The notes: generated from the letters alone by a model not told the origin. Shown: positions 24,437 through 33,825, numbered from the stretch's first letter. The stretch: DNA of 64,000 nt from Pseudomonas sp. NKUCC02_KPG (GCF_019345465.1 NZ_JAHKRC010000011.1:124001-188000); one strand, 5' to 3'. Numbers and translations are program-made.

Positions 24437-26353
24437 ATGGGCAGAATTATCGGTATTGACCTCGGGACCACCAACTCGTGTGTTTCGGTTCTGGAAAACG
24501 GTAAAGCAAAAGTTATCGAAAACGCAGAAGGCGCGCGCACTACGCCGTCGATCGTTGCGTACGCCAATGATGGCGAAATTCTGGTTGGCCAGTCGGCCAA
24601 GCGTCAGGCAGTGACCAATCCGCATAACACCCTGTACGCGGTGAAGCGTCTGATCGGTCGTCGCTTTGACGAAGAAGTCGTACAGAAAGACATTCAGATG
24701 GTTCCGTACAAGATCGCCAAGGCTGACAACGGCGACGCTTGGGTTGAAGTGAACGGCCAGAAAATGGCTCCGCCACAGATTTCGGCTGAAATTCTGAAGA
24801 AAATGAAGAAAACCGCCGAAGACTACCTCGGCGAGCCAGTGACTGAAGCGGTCATTACCGTTCCGGCCTACTTCAACGACAGCCAGCGTCAGGCAACCAA
24901 AGACGCCGGCCGTATCGCGGGTCTGGACGTTAAACGCATCATCAACGAACCAACCGCAGCTGCTCTGGCTTACGGTATGGACAAAGCGAAGGGCGACCAC
25001 ACTGTCATCGTTTATGACTTGGGTGGCGGTACTTTCGACGTGTCGGTCATTGAAATTGCCGAAGTTGATGGCGAGCACCAGTTTGAAGTGCTGGCAACCA
25101 ACGGTGACACGTTCCTGGGTGGTGAAGACTTTGACATCCGTCTGATCGACTACCTGGTTGACGAGTTCAAGAAAGAAAGCGGCATGAACCTCAAAGGTGA
25201 CCCGCTGGCGATGCAGCGTCTGAAAGAAGCTGCTGAAAAAGCCAAGATTGAACTGTCTTCGAGCCAGTCGACTGACGTGAATCTGCCTTACATCACTGCA
25301 GATGCCACCGGTCCTAAGCACTTGAACGTGAAGATTTCCCGCGCCAAGCTGGAATCGCTGGTTGAAGACCTGGTTCAGCGCACCATCGAGCCTTGCCGCA
25401 TTGCTCTGAAAGACGCTGGTATCGACGTTGGCGCGATCAACGACGTGATCTTGGTCGGTGGTCAGACTCGTATGCCGCTGGTACAGAAGCTGGTAACCGA
25501 GTTCTTCGGCAAGGAAGCACGTAAAGACGTGAACCCGGACGAAGCTGTTGCAATGGGTGCTGCCATCCAGGGCGCGGTATTGGCCGGTGATGTTAAAGAC
25601 GTTCTGTTGCTGGACGTGAGCCCGCTGACTCTGGGTATCGAAACCATGGGCGGTGTAATGACTGCTCTGATCGAGAAAAACACCACGATTCCTACCAAGA
25701 AATCGCAAGTGTTCTCGACTGCTGACGATAACCAGGGCGCTGTGACCATTCACGTACTGCAAGGTGAGCGTAAGCAAGCCGCACAGAACAAGTCGTTGGG
25801 CAAGTTCGACCTGGCCGACATTCCACCAGCTCCACGTGGCGTGCCTCAGATCGAAGTAACCTTCGACATCGATGCCAACGGCATCCTGCACGTAAGTGCA
25901 AAAGACAAGGCGACTGGCAAGTCTCAGTCCATCGTGATCAAGGCTAACTCGGGTCTGTCCGAGGAAGAAATCGCTCAGATGGTTCGTGATGCCGAGATCA
26001 ATGCTGAGGAAGACCGCAAGTTCGAAGAGCTGGCAGCTGCACGTAACCAGGGCGACGCACTGGTTCACTCGACTCGCAAAATGATCGTCGATGCTGGCGA
26101 CAAAGTAACCGAGGAAGAGAAAGCTGCAATCGAAGCTGCTGTAGTTGCACTTGAAGCTGCTGTTAAGGGCGACGACAAGGCTGCTATCGAAGCCAAGGTT
26201 GAAGAGCTGTCCAAGGTGTCTGCTCCGGTTGCACAGAAAATGTACGCCGAGCAAGCGAACCCGGCAGACGCAGCGGCCAAGCCAGCTGATTCGGCTGAAA
26301 AAGCGGACGACGTTGTCGACGCTGAGTTCGAAGAAGTAAAAGACAACAAGTAA
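24437..26353 (+). CDS. dnaK: Molecular chaperone DnaK (Hsp70)
   Basis: DnaK is the 638-residue ATP-driven chaperone. The nucleotide-binding domain (1-385) shows GIDLGTTNSCVSV, the VPAYF segment and the LGGGTFDVS phosphate loop. The linker VLLLDVSPLTLGIETMGG leads into the substrate-binding domain and helical lid. The C-terminus ends in DAEFEEVKDNK, the usual EEVxD-like tail. It sits between grpE and dnaJ, with a private sigma-32 promoter. Length and motifs are standard and nothing is damaged. Confidence 0.99.
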   Translation: MGRIIGIDLGTTNSCVSVLENGKAKVIENAEGARTTPSIVAYANDGEILVGQSAKRQAVTNPHNTLYAVKRLIGRRFDEEVVQKDIQMVPYKIAKADNGDAWVEVNGQKMAPPQISAEILKKMKKTAEDYLGEPVTEAVITVPAYFNDSQRQATKDAGRIAGLDVKRIINEPTAAALAYGMDKAKGDHTVIVYDLGGGTFDVSVIEIAEVDGEHQFEVLATNGDTFLGGEDFDIRLIDYLVDEFKKESGMNLKGDPLAMQRLKEAAEKAKIELSSSQSTDVNLPYITADATGPKHLNVKISRAKLESLVEDLVQRTIEPCRIALKDAGIDVGAINDVILVGGQTRMPLVQKLVTEFFGKEARKDVNPDEAVAMGAAIQGAVLAGDVKDVLLLDVSPLTLGIETMGGVMTALIEKNTTIPTKKSQVFSTADDNQGAVTIHVLQGERKQAAQNKSLGKFDLADIPPAPRGVPQIEVTFDIDANGILHVSAKDKATGKSQSIVIKANSGLSEEEIAQMVRDAEINAEEDRKFEELAAARNQGDALVHSTRKMIVDAGDKVTEEEKAAIEAAVVALEAAVKGDDKAAIEAKVEELSKVSAPVAQKMYAEQANPADAAAKPADSAEKADDVVDAEFEEVKDNK

Positions 26354-26673
26354 TCAGCTTGTTTGTCGGCCAGTTGACCGCGCTTTAGCGGTGACTGGTA
26401 GGATGTCGCCGCGCGGGAGCTTGCTCCCGCGTTGGCGTGTCTGGAGTAAAGGAATTTTTACAGCATGCGACAAGGTCGAATGCTGGCGGTTTGGTCTGGA
26501 TCTTTCTTGTTTTCCGGCCAGAGGTAACCGCTCCTGTCGGCCAATGCATTGGCTGTTAAACAGAAACCAATATCGTTGAAAAGACGTGAGTCGGGTCTGA
26601 TCCTTTTCGGGCTTGGCGGGTTTGGCGAGGCTCGGGAGGGTTTTGTCGAACGTCCTTGAGAGTGCAAAGAATT
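26354..26673. other. dnaK-dnaJ intergenic region with REP-like hairpin
   Basis: These 320 bases hold no convincing gene. A perfect 9-bp hairpin (CGCGGGAGC at 26412-26420, TT loop, GCTCCCGCG at 26423-26431) resembles the tip of a REP element and could stabilise the dnaK message or attenuate read-through into dnaJ. I see no clear sigma-32 promoter here: TTGAAAA near 26575 lacks a CCCCAT partner. dnaJ may therefore depend on read-through. Confidence 0.6.
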
Positions 26674-27798
26674 ATGGCAAAGCGCGACTATTACGAAATA
26701 TTGGGTGTTGAACGCACTACGACTGAGATCGAACTGAAAAAAGCTTATCGCCGACTGGCGATGAAGCATCACCCGGACCGCAATCCGGATGACAAGGCCT
26801 CGGAAGAACTGTTCAAGGAAGCTAACGAAGCTTACGAAGTTCTGTCGGACTCCAGCAAGCGTGCGGCCTACGATCAATACGGCCATGCCGGTGTTGATCC
26901 GCAAATGGGTGGCGGCGGTGCTGGTTTTGGCGGCCAGAACTTCTCCGATATTTTTGGCGATGTGTTCAGCGATTTCTTTGGTGGTGGCCGTGGCGGCTCC
27001 CGGGGCGGTGCTCAGCGTGGCAGTGATTTGCGCTACACGCTGGAGCTGGATCTGGAAGAGGCCGTGCGCGGTACCACGGTCAATATCCGCGTTCCGACGC
27101 TGGTCAACTGCAAGCCATGTGACGGCTCGGGCGCCAAGAAGGGCTCTTCGCCTGTGACCTGTACAACCTGTGGCGGTATTGGTCAGGTGCGCATGCAGCA
27201 GGGTTTCTTCGCTGTTCAGCAGACTTGCCCGCGTTGCCATGGTCAAGGCAAGGTCATCTCTGATCCGTGTGACAGCTGCCGTGGCGAAGGCCGTGTAGAA
27301 GAATACAAAACCCTTTCCGTGAAAGTCCCTGCGGGCGTTGATACCGGCGATCGCATTCGTCTGTCGGGCGAAGGCGAGGCGGGTGTACAGGGTGGGCCGA
27401 CTGGCGATCTGTATGTAGTGATCGATGTGCGCGAGCACGCGATTTTCCAGCGCGACGGCAAGCATTTGTTCTGTGAAGTGCCGATCAGCGTGGCTGATGC
27501 CGCATTGGGCGCAGAGCTTGAAGTGCCAACGCTGGATGGTCGGGTCAAGTTGAAAGTCCCTGAAGGTACTCAGACTGGCAAGCAGTTCCGCTTGCGTGGC
27601 AAGGGCGTTGCTCCGGTGCGTGGCGGTGGTGCAGGCGATCTGATGTGCCGCGTTGTAGTTGAAACTCCAGTCAAGTTGAGTCGTCGTCAGCGTGAACTGA
27701 TGGAAGAGTTCCGTACCACGCTGGAAGGCGATAGCTGCCATTCCCCAAACGCCACGGGCTGGTTTGAAGGCGTGAAGCGTTTTTTCGGCGACCTGTAA
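26674..27798 (+). CDS. dnaJ: Chaperone protein DnaJ (Hsp40)
   Basis: DnaJ is the 374-residue co-chaperone that delivers substrates to DnaK and stimulates its ATPase. The J domain carries the HPD motif (KHHPDRNPDD), followed by a Gly/Phe-rich stretch (about 75-120). Four zinc motifs CxxCxGxG follow (CKPCDGSG, CTTCGGIG, CPRCHGQG, CDSCRGEG), then the C-terminal substrate domains. The start is ATG 26674 (MAKRDYYEILGV), after dismissing an upstream in-frame start six codons earlier. dapB follows after 10 bp. Confidence 0.98.
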   Translation: MAKRDYYEILGVERTTTEIELKKAYRRLAMKHHPDRNPDDKASEELFKEANEAYEVLSDSSKRAAYDQYGHAGVDPQMGGGGAGFGGQNFSDIFGDVFSDFFGGGRGGSRGGAQRGSDLRYTLELDLEEAVRGTTVNIRVPTLVNCKPCDGSGAKKGSSPVTCTTCGGIGQVRMQQGFFAVQQTCPRCHGQGKVISDPCDSCRGEGRVEEYKTLSVKVPAGVDTGDRIRLSGEGEAGVQGGPTGDLYVVIDVREHAIFQRDGKHLFCEVPISVADAALGAELEVPTLDGRVKLKVPEGTQTGKQFRLRGKGVAPVRGGGAGDLMCRVVVETPVKLSRRQRELMEEFRTTLEGDSCHSPNATGWFEGVKRFFGDL

Positions 27799-27808
27799 GG
27801 AGCGGTAG

Positions 27809-28615
27809 ATGCGACGTATAGCTGTGATGGGCGCTGCCGGGCGCATGGGCAAGACATTGATCGATGCGGTGCAGCAGCGCTCGCCACTGTGCGGGCTGAC
27901 GGCGGCAATCGTTCGTCCGGGCAGTTCCCTGGTGGGGGCTGATGCCGGCGAGCTGGCTTCTGTCGGGCGAATTGATGTGCCGTTGTCGGCCAGCCTGCAG
28001 GAGGTCGCTGCTGATTTTGATGTGCTCATCGATTTCACTTTGCCTGAAGTGATGCTGGGCAATCTGGCGGTGTGTCGCAAGCTGGGCAAGGCCATGGTGA
28101 TTGGCACCACGGGCTTGAGTGCGGCGCAAAAACAGCTGTTGGTCGAAGCGGGTCAGGACATTGCGATTGTCTTTGCTTCCAACTTCAGTGTCGGGGTCAA
28201 TCTGTCATTCAAGTTGCTGGATATGGCGGCGCGGGTGATGGGTGATGAGGCGGATATCGAAATCATCGAGGCGCACCATCGGCACAAGGTCGACGCTCCT
28301 TCGGGAACGGCGATGCGCATGGGTGAGGTGATTGCCGATGCGCTGGGCCGCGATCTGCAAAAGGTTGCGGTATATGGTCGTGAAGGCCATACCGGTGCTC
28401 GTGACCGTGAAACCATCGGTTTTGCCACTGTGCGCGGCGGTGATGTGGTGGGTGATCATACGGTGCTGTTTGCCACTGAAGGCGAGCGTCTCGAGATTAC
28501 CCACAAGGCATCCAGTCGCATGACCTTTGCCAAGGGTGCCGTTCGTGCTGCCTTGTGGCTGGAAGGGCGAGAGCCCGGCGTGTATGACATGCAGGATGTG
28601 CTCGACCTGCGTTGA
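27809..28615 (+). CDS. dapB: 4-hydroxy-tetrahydrodipicolinate reductase DapB
   Basis: DapB reduces hydroxy-tetrahydrodipicolinate in lysine and diaminopimelate synthesis with NAD(P)H. The 268 residues show the Rossmann motif GAAGRMGKTL (8-17), the catalytic HHRHKVDAPSGT segment and a C-terminal RMTFAKGAVRAALWL. A good ribosome site (TAAGGAG) overlaps the dnaJ stop region, so the two may be co-transcribed. A strong terminator follows 10 bp after its stop. Confidence 0.97.
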   Translation: MRRIAVMGAAGRMGKTLIDAVQQRSPLCGLTAAIVRPGSSLVGADAGELASVGRIDVPLSASLQEVAADFDVLIDFTLPEVMLGNLAVCRKLGKAMVIGTTGLSAAQKQLLVEAGQDIAIVFASNFSVGVNLSFKLLDMAARVMGDEADIEIIEAHHRHKVDAPSGTAMRMGEVIADALGRDLQKVAVYGREGHTGARDRETIGFATVRGGDVVGDHTVLFATEGERLEITHKASSRMTFAKGAVRAALWLEGREPGVYDMQDVLDLR

Positions 28616-28625
28616 GTTATCTCTG

Positions 28626-28661
28626 TAAAATCGGGCTGTTGGCGCGCCAGCAGCCCGATTT
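28626..28661 (+). terminator. Intrinsic terminator after dapB
   Basis: A 12-bp stem, AAAATCGGGCTG at 28626-28637 with its complement at 28650-28661, is G+C-rich in the middle and ends in a T-run. It closes the dnaJ-dapB transcript before the carA leader. Confidence 0.9.
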
Positions 28662-28785
28662 TTAACCGCTAAGCGATTTCCTGTCGCATTCTCCTGTCTT
28701 TTAGACTCTTTAGCGGTAGACCAAAAAAGCCTTTTTCTGTAAGCTACAGCTTTAGTGTGTCCACTAAAAGCGCGCAGATAATTCG

Positions 28786-28878
28786 ATGAAGAAGCGGGGT
28801 GACGTGTCCATACGTCACTCCGCTTTTTTACAACCTGCGATCGCCCTTTCAGGCTTTATTTACGGGAGGTCTTCTTGA
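28786..28878 (+). CDS. Candidate 30-codon leader peptide upstream of carA
   Basis: An open frame starts at ATG 28786 and runs MKKRGDVSIRHSAFLQPAIA then LSGFIYGRSS, stopping at TGA 28876-28878. It reads straight through the leader terminator (28792-28829) and its stop overlaps the carA TTG start as TTGA, so translation could be coupled. No strong ribosome site precedes it (the upstream stretch is A/G-poor near the right spacing), which lowers confidence. A coding leader across an intrinsic terminator is the classic layout for translation-linked attenuation, plausible for pyrimidine or arginine control of carAB. Whether the peptide is made is unknown. Confidence 0.45.
   Translation: MKKRGDVSIRHSAFLQPAIALSGFIYGRSS
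28792..28829 (+). terminator. Intrinsic terminator/attenuator in carA leader
   Basis: GCGGGGTGACGT (28794-28805) pairs with ACGTCACTCCGC (28812-28823) with one G-T pair and loop GTCCAT, followed by six Ts (28824-28829). It lies 46 bp before the carA start and downstream of the dapB terminator, so it does not end an upstream gene. It should act as an attenuator on the carAB message. Confidence 0.8.
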
Positions 28879-30011
28879 CTAAGCAAGCCATACTCGCCCT
28901 CGCTGATGGCAGCATTTTTCGCGGCGAAGCCATTGGGGCCGACGGTCAAACCGTTGGTGAGGTGGTGTTTAACACCGCAATGACTGGCTACCAGGAGATC
29001 CTGACGGATCCTTCCTACGCTCAGCAAATCGTGACCCTGACTTACCCGCATGTTGGCAATACCGGTACTACCCCGGAAGACGCCGAGTCTGATCGTGTCT
29101 GGTCCGCAGGTCTGGTAATCCGTGATCTGCCGCTGGTTGCAAGCAACTGGCGCAACACCATGTCGCTGGCCGACTACCTGAAAGCCAACAATGTTGTAGC
29201 CATCGCCGGTATCGACACTCGCCGCCTGACGCGCATCCTGCGTGAGAAAGGCGCGCAGAACGGTTGCATCATGGCGGGCGACAATATTTCTGACGAGGCT
29301 GCAATTGCAGCTGCTCGCGGCTTCCCGGGCCTGAAAGGCATGGATCTGGCGAAAGTCGTCAGCACCGAAAAAGCCTACGAGTGGCGCTCCAGCGTCTGGA
29401 ACCTGGCCACTGACAGTCACCTGACTATCGAAGCCAGCGAGCTGCCTTACCACGTGGTCGCGTACGACTACGGCGTAAAATGGAACATCCTACGCATGCT
29501 GGTTGAGCGCGGCTGCCGCGTTACGGTGGTTCCTGCTCAGACCCCGGCCAGCGATGTACTGGCACTCAACCCTGATGGCGTGTTCCTGTCCAACGGTCCT
29601 GGCGATCCTGAGCCTTGCGACTACGCGATCACGGCCATCAAGGAAGTTCTGAATACCGAGATTCCGGTGTTTGGTATCTGCCTCGGTCACCAGCTGCTGG
29701 CTCTGGCCTCGGGCGCCAAGACCGTGAAAATGGGTCATGGCCACCACGGCGCTAACCACCCGGTCCAGGATCTGGACACAGGTGTTGTGATGATCACCAG
29801 CCAGAACCACGGTTTTGCGGTAGACGAAGCAACCTTGCCAGCCAACGTGCGCGCCATTCACAAGTCGCTGTTCGACGGCACGCTGCAAGGTATCGAGCTG
29901 ACCGACAAGAGCGCTTTCAGCTTCCAGGGTCACCCTGAAGCAAGCCCTGGCCCGAACGACGTTGCGCCGCTGTTCGATCGCTTCATCAATGAGATGGCCA
30001 AGCGCCGCTGA
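28875..30011 (+). CDS. carA: Carbamoyl-phosphate synthase small subunit CarA
   Basis: CarA (378 residues) releases ammonia from glutamine and channels it to CarB for carbamoyl phosphate, the shared precursor of arginine and pyrimidines. The start is TTG 28875 with GGGAGG 7-8 bases upstream; similarity to other CarA proteins begins at once (TKQAILALADGSIFRGEAIG), and TTG is also used in E. coli. The N-terminal domain has MTGYQEILTDPSYAQQIVTLTYPHVGNTG. The class I amidotransferase domain has the catalytic C269 in GICLGHQLLALASGA and the HPE triad near 353-355. Confidence 0.97.
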   Translation: MTKQAILALADGSIFRGEAIGADGQTVGEVVFNTAMTGYQEILTDPSYAQQIVTLTYPHVGNTGTTPEDAESDRVWSAGLVIRDLPLVASNWRNTMSLADYLKANNVVAIAGIDTRRLTRILREKGAQNGCIMAGDNISDEAAIAAARGFPGLKGMDLAKVVSTEKAYEWRSSVWNLATDSHLTIEASELPYHVVAYDYGVKWNILRMLVERGCRVTVVPAQTPASDVLALNPDGVFLSNGPGDPEPCDYAITAIKEVLNTEIPVFGICLGHQLLALASGAKTVKMGHGHHGANHPVQDLDTGVVMITSQNHGFAVDEATLPANVRAIHKSLFDGTLQGIELTDKSAFSFQGHPEASPGPNDVAPLFDRFINEMAKRR

Positions 30012-30026
30012 TCAGCTCCCTGCTGC

Positions 30027-30070
30027 AGCGCCCTGTGGCGGCCCCGACCTTCGGTGGCCCCCAGGGCGCT
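30027..30070. other. Hairpin in the carA-carB gap
   Basis: AGCGCCCTG (30027-30035) pairs with CAGGGCGCT (30062-30070), with further G+C pairing inside. It occupies the 114-bp gap between carA and carB, which are usually co-expressed. No T-run follows, so read-through is likely; it may tune the subunit ratio or protect the carA message. Confidence 0.55.
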
Positions 30071-30125
30071 TCAGAAGCCTGATTGACAGCTTGCCGACTG
30101 ACCTGCGGATTTGAGTGACAAACCC

Positions 30126-33100
30126 ATGCCAAAACGTACAGACATAAAAAGCATCCTGATTCTCGGCGCTGGCCCGATTGTTATCGGCCAGGCCTGTGAA
30201 TTCGACTACTCCGGCGCCCAGGCCTGTAAAGCCCTGCGCGAAGAGGGTTATCGCGTCATCCTGGTGAACTCCAACCCGGCCACCATCATGACCGACCCGG
30301 ACATGGCCGACGCCACCTACATCGAGCCGATCAAATGGCAGACCGTTGCCAAGATCATCGAAAAAGAGCGTCCGGACGCACTGCTCCCAACCATGGGCGG
30401 CCAGACTGCTCTGAACTGCGCACTGGATCTGGAGCGCGAAGGCGTTCTGGAGAAGTTCGGCGTAGAGATGATCGGCGCCAATGCCGACACCATCGACAAG
30501 GCTGAAGACCGTTCGCGTTTCGACAAGGCGATGAAGTCCATCGGTCTTGACTGCCCGCGTTCCGGTATCGCTCACAGCATGGAAGAGGCTAATGCGGTTC
30601 TCGAAAAGCTGGGCTTCCCGTGCATCATCCGTCCGTCCTTCACCATGGGCGGCACCGGTGGCGGTATTGCTTACAACCGTGAAGAGTTCGAAGAAATCTG
30701 CGCTCGCGGCCTGGACCTGTCGCCAACCAAAGAGCTGCTGATCGACGAATCCCTGATCGGCTGGAAAGAGTACGAGATGGAGGTTGTCCGCGATAAGAAG
30801 GACAACTGCATCATCGTGTGCTCGATTGAAAACTTTGACCCGATGGGCGTGCACACCGGTGACTCGATCACCGTTGCTCCGGCACAAACCCTGACGGACA
30901 AGGAATACCAGATCATGCGTAACGCCTCCCTGGCGGTACTGCGTGAGATCGGCGTTGAAACCGGCGGTTCCAACGTTCAGTTCGGTATTTGCCCGGACAC
31001 CGGCCGTATGGTTGTGATCGAGATGAACCCGCGTGTATCGCGTTCCTCGGCCCTGGCATCGAAAGCGACCGGTTTCCCGATTGCACGTATCGCTGCCAAG
31101 TTGGCGATCGGCTACACCCTGGACGAACTGCAAAACGAAATCACCGGCGGCGCTACTCCTGCGTCCTTCGAGCCGTCCATCGACTACGTTGTGACCAAGC
31201 TGCCGCGCTTTGCTTTCGAGAAGTTCGCCAAGGCTGACGCTCGTTTGACCACGCAGATGAAATCTGTGGGTGAAGTCATGGCTATCGGCCGGACTTTCCA
31301 GGAATCCCTGCAAAAGGCCCTTCGCGGTCTGGAAGTGGGTGTAAGCGGTCTTGATCCAAAGCTGGACCTGAGCAACCCGGAAAGCATGGCCGTGCTCAAG
31401 CGCGAACTGACCGTGCCGGGCGCCGAGCGTATCTGGTACGTGGCTGACGCGTTCCGCGCAGGCATGACCGTCGAAGATATCTTCGGCATGAACATGATTG
31501 ACCCTTGGTTCCTGGTGCAGATCGAAGATCTGATCAAGGACGAAGAAAAGATCAAGACCATGGCGCTGTCCTCGATTGACCGTGATGCCATGTATCGCCT
31601 CAAGCGCAAGGGCTTCTCCGATGCGCGCCTGGCCGTACTGCTGGGTGTCACCGAGAAAAACCTGCGTCGTCACCGTCACAAGCTGGAAGTGTTCCCGGTC
31701 TACAAGCGCGTTGACACCTGCGCCGCCGAGTTCGCCACCGACACCGCTTACATGTACTCCACCTACGAGGAAGAGTGCGAAGCCAACCCTTCGGACCGTG
31801 ACAAGATCATGATCCTGGGCGGTGGCCCGAACCGTATCGGCCAAGGTATCGAGTTCGACTATTGCTGCGTTCACGCCGCTCTGGCGCTGCGTGCAGACGG
31901 TTACGAGACCATCATGGTCAACTGCAATCCGGAAACCGTTTCCACCGACTACGACACTTCGGATCGTCTGTACTTTGAATCCGTAACCCTCGAAGACGTC
32001 CTGGAAATCGTGCGGGTCGAGAAGCCAAAAGGCGTGATCGTCCAGTACGGCGGTCAAACCCCGCTGAAACTGGCCCGCGCCCTGGAAGAAGCCGGCGTAC
32101 CGATCATCGGTACCAGCCCTGACGCCATCGACCGTGCAGAAGACCGCGAGCGTTTCCAGCAGATGGTTGAGCGCCTGAACCTGCGTCAGCCGCCAAACGC
32201 CACTGTGCGCAGCGAAGACGAAGCGATTCGCGCCGCTGGCAAGATCGGTTACCCGCTGGTTGTTCGTCCGTCCTACGTTTTGGGCGGCCGTGCGATGGAA
32301 ATCGTTTACGAAGAAGAAGAGCTCAAGCGCTACCTGCGCGACGCGGTGAAAGTGTCCAACGACAGCCCTGTGCTGCTGGACCACTTCCTCAACTGTGCCA
32401 TCGAAATGGACGTGGATGCTGTCTGCGACGGTACTGATGTAGTGATCGGCGCGATCATGCAGCACATCGAGCAGGCGGGTGTTCACTCAGGTGACTCTGC
32501 ATGTTCGCTGCCGCCGTACTCGCTGCCGCTGCACATCCAGGACGAGATGCGCGAGCAGGTCAAGAAGATGGCTCTGGAATTGGGCGTTGTCGGCCTGATG
32601 AACGTGCAGTTGGCTCTGCAGGGCGAAGATATCTACGTGATCGAAGTGAACCCGCGTGCTTCGCGTACCGTTCCTTTCGTGTCCAAGTGCATCGGTGTTT
32701 CCCTGGCGATGATCGCAGCTCGCGTGATGGCCGGTAAAACCCTGAAAGAAATCGGCTTCACCAAAGAAATCATTCCTAACTTCTACAGCGTGAAAGAGGC
32801 GGTCTTCCCGTTCGCCAAATTCCCTGGTGTTGACCCGATTCTCGGCCCTGAGATGAAGTCCACCGGTGAAGTGATGGGTGTGGGCGATACCTTCGGCGAA
32901 GCTTTTGCCAAGGCCCAGATGGGTGCAAGCGAAGTGCTGCCGACTGGCGGTACTGCCTTCATCAGCGTTCGTGACGACGACAAGCCCCTGGTGGCTGGCG
33001 TTGCTCGCGACCTGATCAGCCTGGGCTTCGAGATCGTTTCAACGGCGGGCACAGCCAAGTTCATCGAAGCTGCCGGCTTGAAAGTACGTCGCGTGAACAA

Positions 33101-33347
33101 GGTGACCGAAGGTCGTCCGCACGTTGTCGACATGATCAAGAATGACGAAGTTACCTTGATCATCAACACTACCGAGGGTCGTCAGTCGATTGCTGACTCC
33201 TACTCCATTCGCCGCAACGCGCTGCAGCACAAGATCTACTGCACCACGACCATTGCTGCTGGCGAAGCGATCTGCGAAGCGCTCAAGTTCGGTCCTGAAA
33301 AAACCGTGCGCCGCTTGCAGGATCTACACGCAGGATTGAAGTCATGA
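30126..33347 (+). CDS. carB: Carbamoyl-phosphate synthase large subunit CarB
   Basis: CarB (1073 residues) makes carbamoyl phosphate from bicarbonate, ammonia and two ATP. The internal duplication is visible: the first ATP-grasp half begins IKSILILGAGPIVIGQACEFDYSGAQA and the second KIMILGGGPNRIGQGIEFDYCCVHAA. Both carry the ATP-binding RPSFTMGGTGGGIAYN or RPSYVLGGRAMEIVY segments. A C-terminal MGS-like allosteric domain (about 935-1073) binds UMP and ornithine in homologues. ATG 30126 (MPKRTDIK) is chosen over a nearby TTG. It overlaps greA by 4 bp (ATGA). Confidence 0.98.
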   Translation: MPKRTDIKSILILGAGPIVIGQACEFDYSGAQACKALREEGYRVILVNSNPATIMTDPDMADATYIEPIKWQTVAKIIEKERPDALLPTMGGQTALNCALDLEREGVLEKFGVEMIGANADTIDKAEDRSRFDKAMKSIGLDCPRSGIAHSMEEANAVLEKLGFPCIIRPSFTMGGTGGGIAYNREEFEEICARGLDLSPTKELLIDESLIGWKEYEMEVVRDKKDNCIIVCSIENFDPMGVHTGDSITVAPAQTLTDKEYQIMRNASLAVLREIGVETGGSNVQFGICPDTGRMVVIEMNPRVSRSSALASKATGFPIARIAAKLAIGYTLDELQNEITGGATPASFEPSIDYVVTKLPRFAFEKFAKADARLTTQMKSVGEVMAIGRTFQESLQKALRGLEVGVSGLDPKLDLSNPESMAVLKRELTVPGAERIWYVADAFRAGMTVEDIFGMNMIDPWFLVQIEDLIKDEEKIKTMALSSIDRDAMYRLKRKGFSDARLAVLLGVTEKNLRRHRHKLEVFPVYKRVDTCAAEFATDTAYMYSTYEEECEANPSDRDKIMILGGGPNRIGQGIEFDYCCVHAALALRADGYETIMVNCNPETVSTDYDTSDRLYFESVTLEDVLEIVRVEKPKGVIVQYGGQTPLKLARALEEAGVPIIGTSPDAIDRAEDRERFQQMVERLNLRQPPNATVRSEDEAIRAAGKIGYPLVVRPSYVLGGRAMEIVYEEEELKRYLRDAVKVSNDSPVLLDHFLNCAIEMDVDAVCDGTDVVIGAIMQHIEQAGVHSGDSACSLPPYSLPLHIQDEMREQVKKMALELGVVGLMNVQLALQGEDIYVIEVNPRASRTVPFVSKCIGVSLAMIAARVMAGKTLKEIGFTKEIIPNFYSVKEAVFPFAKFPGVDPILGPEMKSTGEVMGVGDTFGEAFAKAQMGASEVLPTGGTAFISVRDDDKPLVAGVARDLISLGFEIVSTAGTAKFIEAAGLKVRRVNKVTEGRPHVVDMIKNDEVTLIINTTEGRQSIADSYSIRRNALQHKIYCTTTIAAGEAICEALKFGPEKTVRRLQDLHAGLKS

Positions 33348-33820
33348 TCAAGTATCCAATGACCGTCCAGGGCCACAAGGCCCTGGAGGAAGAGCTCGCA
33401 CACCTGACCAAGGTTGTTCGGCCGAAGCTGAGCAAGGAAATTGGTACGGCGCGTGAGTTGGGCGATTTGAAAGAAAATGCTGAATACCATGCAGCTCGTG
33501 AGCTCCAGGGTATGTCTGAGGCTCGTATCCGTGACATCGAAGGCCGTCTGCAAAACGCAGTGGTTATTGATGTGGCAGCGATTCCTCACACCGGCAAGGT
33601 GATTTTCGGCACCACGGTTGAGATCGCGAACGTTGAAACTGACGAGCGCGTTGTCTATCAGATCGTTGGTGAAGATGAAGCTGACTTCAAACTCGGAAAA
33701 ATCTCCGTGGGTTCGCCACTTGCTCGTGCCTTGATTGCCAAGGAAGAGGGTGACGTAGTCGCGGTGAAAACACCTGGCGGTGTTATTGAATACGAGATCA
33801 TTGAGGTACGTCACATCTAG
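33344..33820 (+). CDS. greA: Transcript cleavage factor GreA
   Basis: GreA (158 residues) rescues backtracked RNA polymerase by stimulating transcript cleavage. The N-terminal coiled coil (about 1-75) carries the acidic tip ARELGDLKENAEYHAARE that reaches the active site, and the C-terminal FKBP-like domain contains GSPLARALIAKEEGDVVAVKTPGG. It overlaps carB by 4 bp and shares its transcript, the carAB-greA order usual in Pseudomonas. Confidence 0.98.
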   Translation: MIKYPMTVQGHKALEEELAHLTKVVRPKLSKEIGTARELGDLKENAEYHAARELQGMSEARIRDIEGRLQNAVVIDVAAIPHTGKVIFGTTVEIANVETDERVVYQIVGEDEADFKLGKISVGSPLARALIAKEEGDVVAVKTPGGVIEYEIIEVRHI

Positions 33821-33825
33821 GAATG

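Noticed and set aside
24422..26254. 610-codon frame opposite dnaK
   Set aside because: It is the reverse frame of dnaK with no own motifs or promoter; dnaK is certain.
26575..26610. Possible sigma-32 promoter before dnaJ (TTGAAAA)
   Set aside because: No CCCCAT block lies at the required distance.
30012..32486. 824-codon frame opposite carB
   Set aside because: It is antisense to the highly conserved carB and arises from codon bias.
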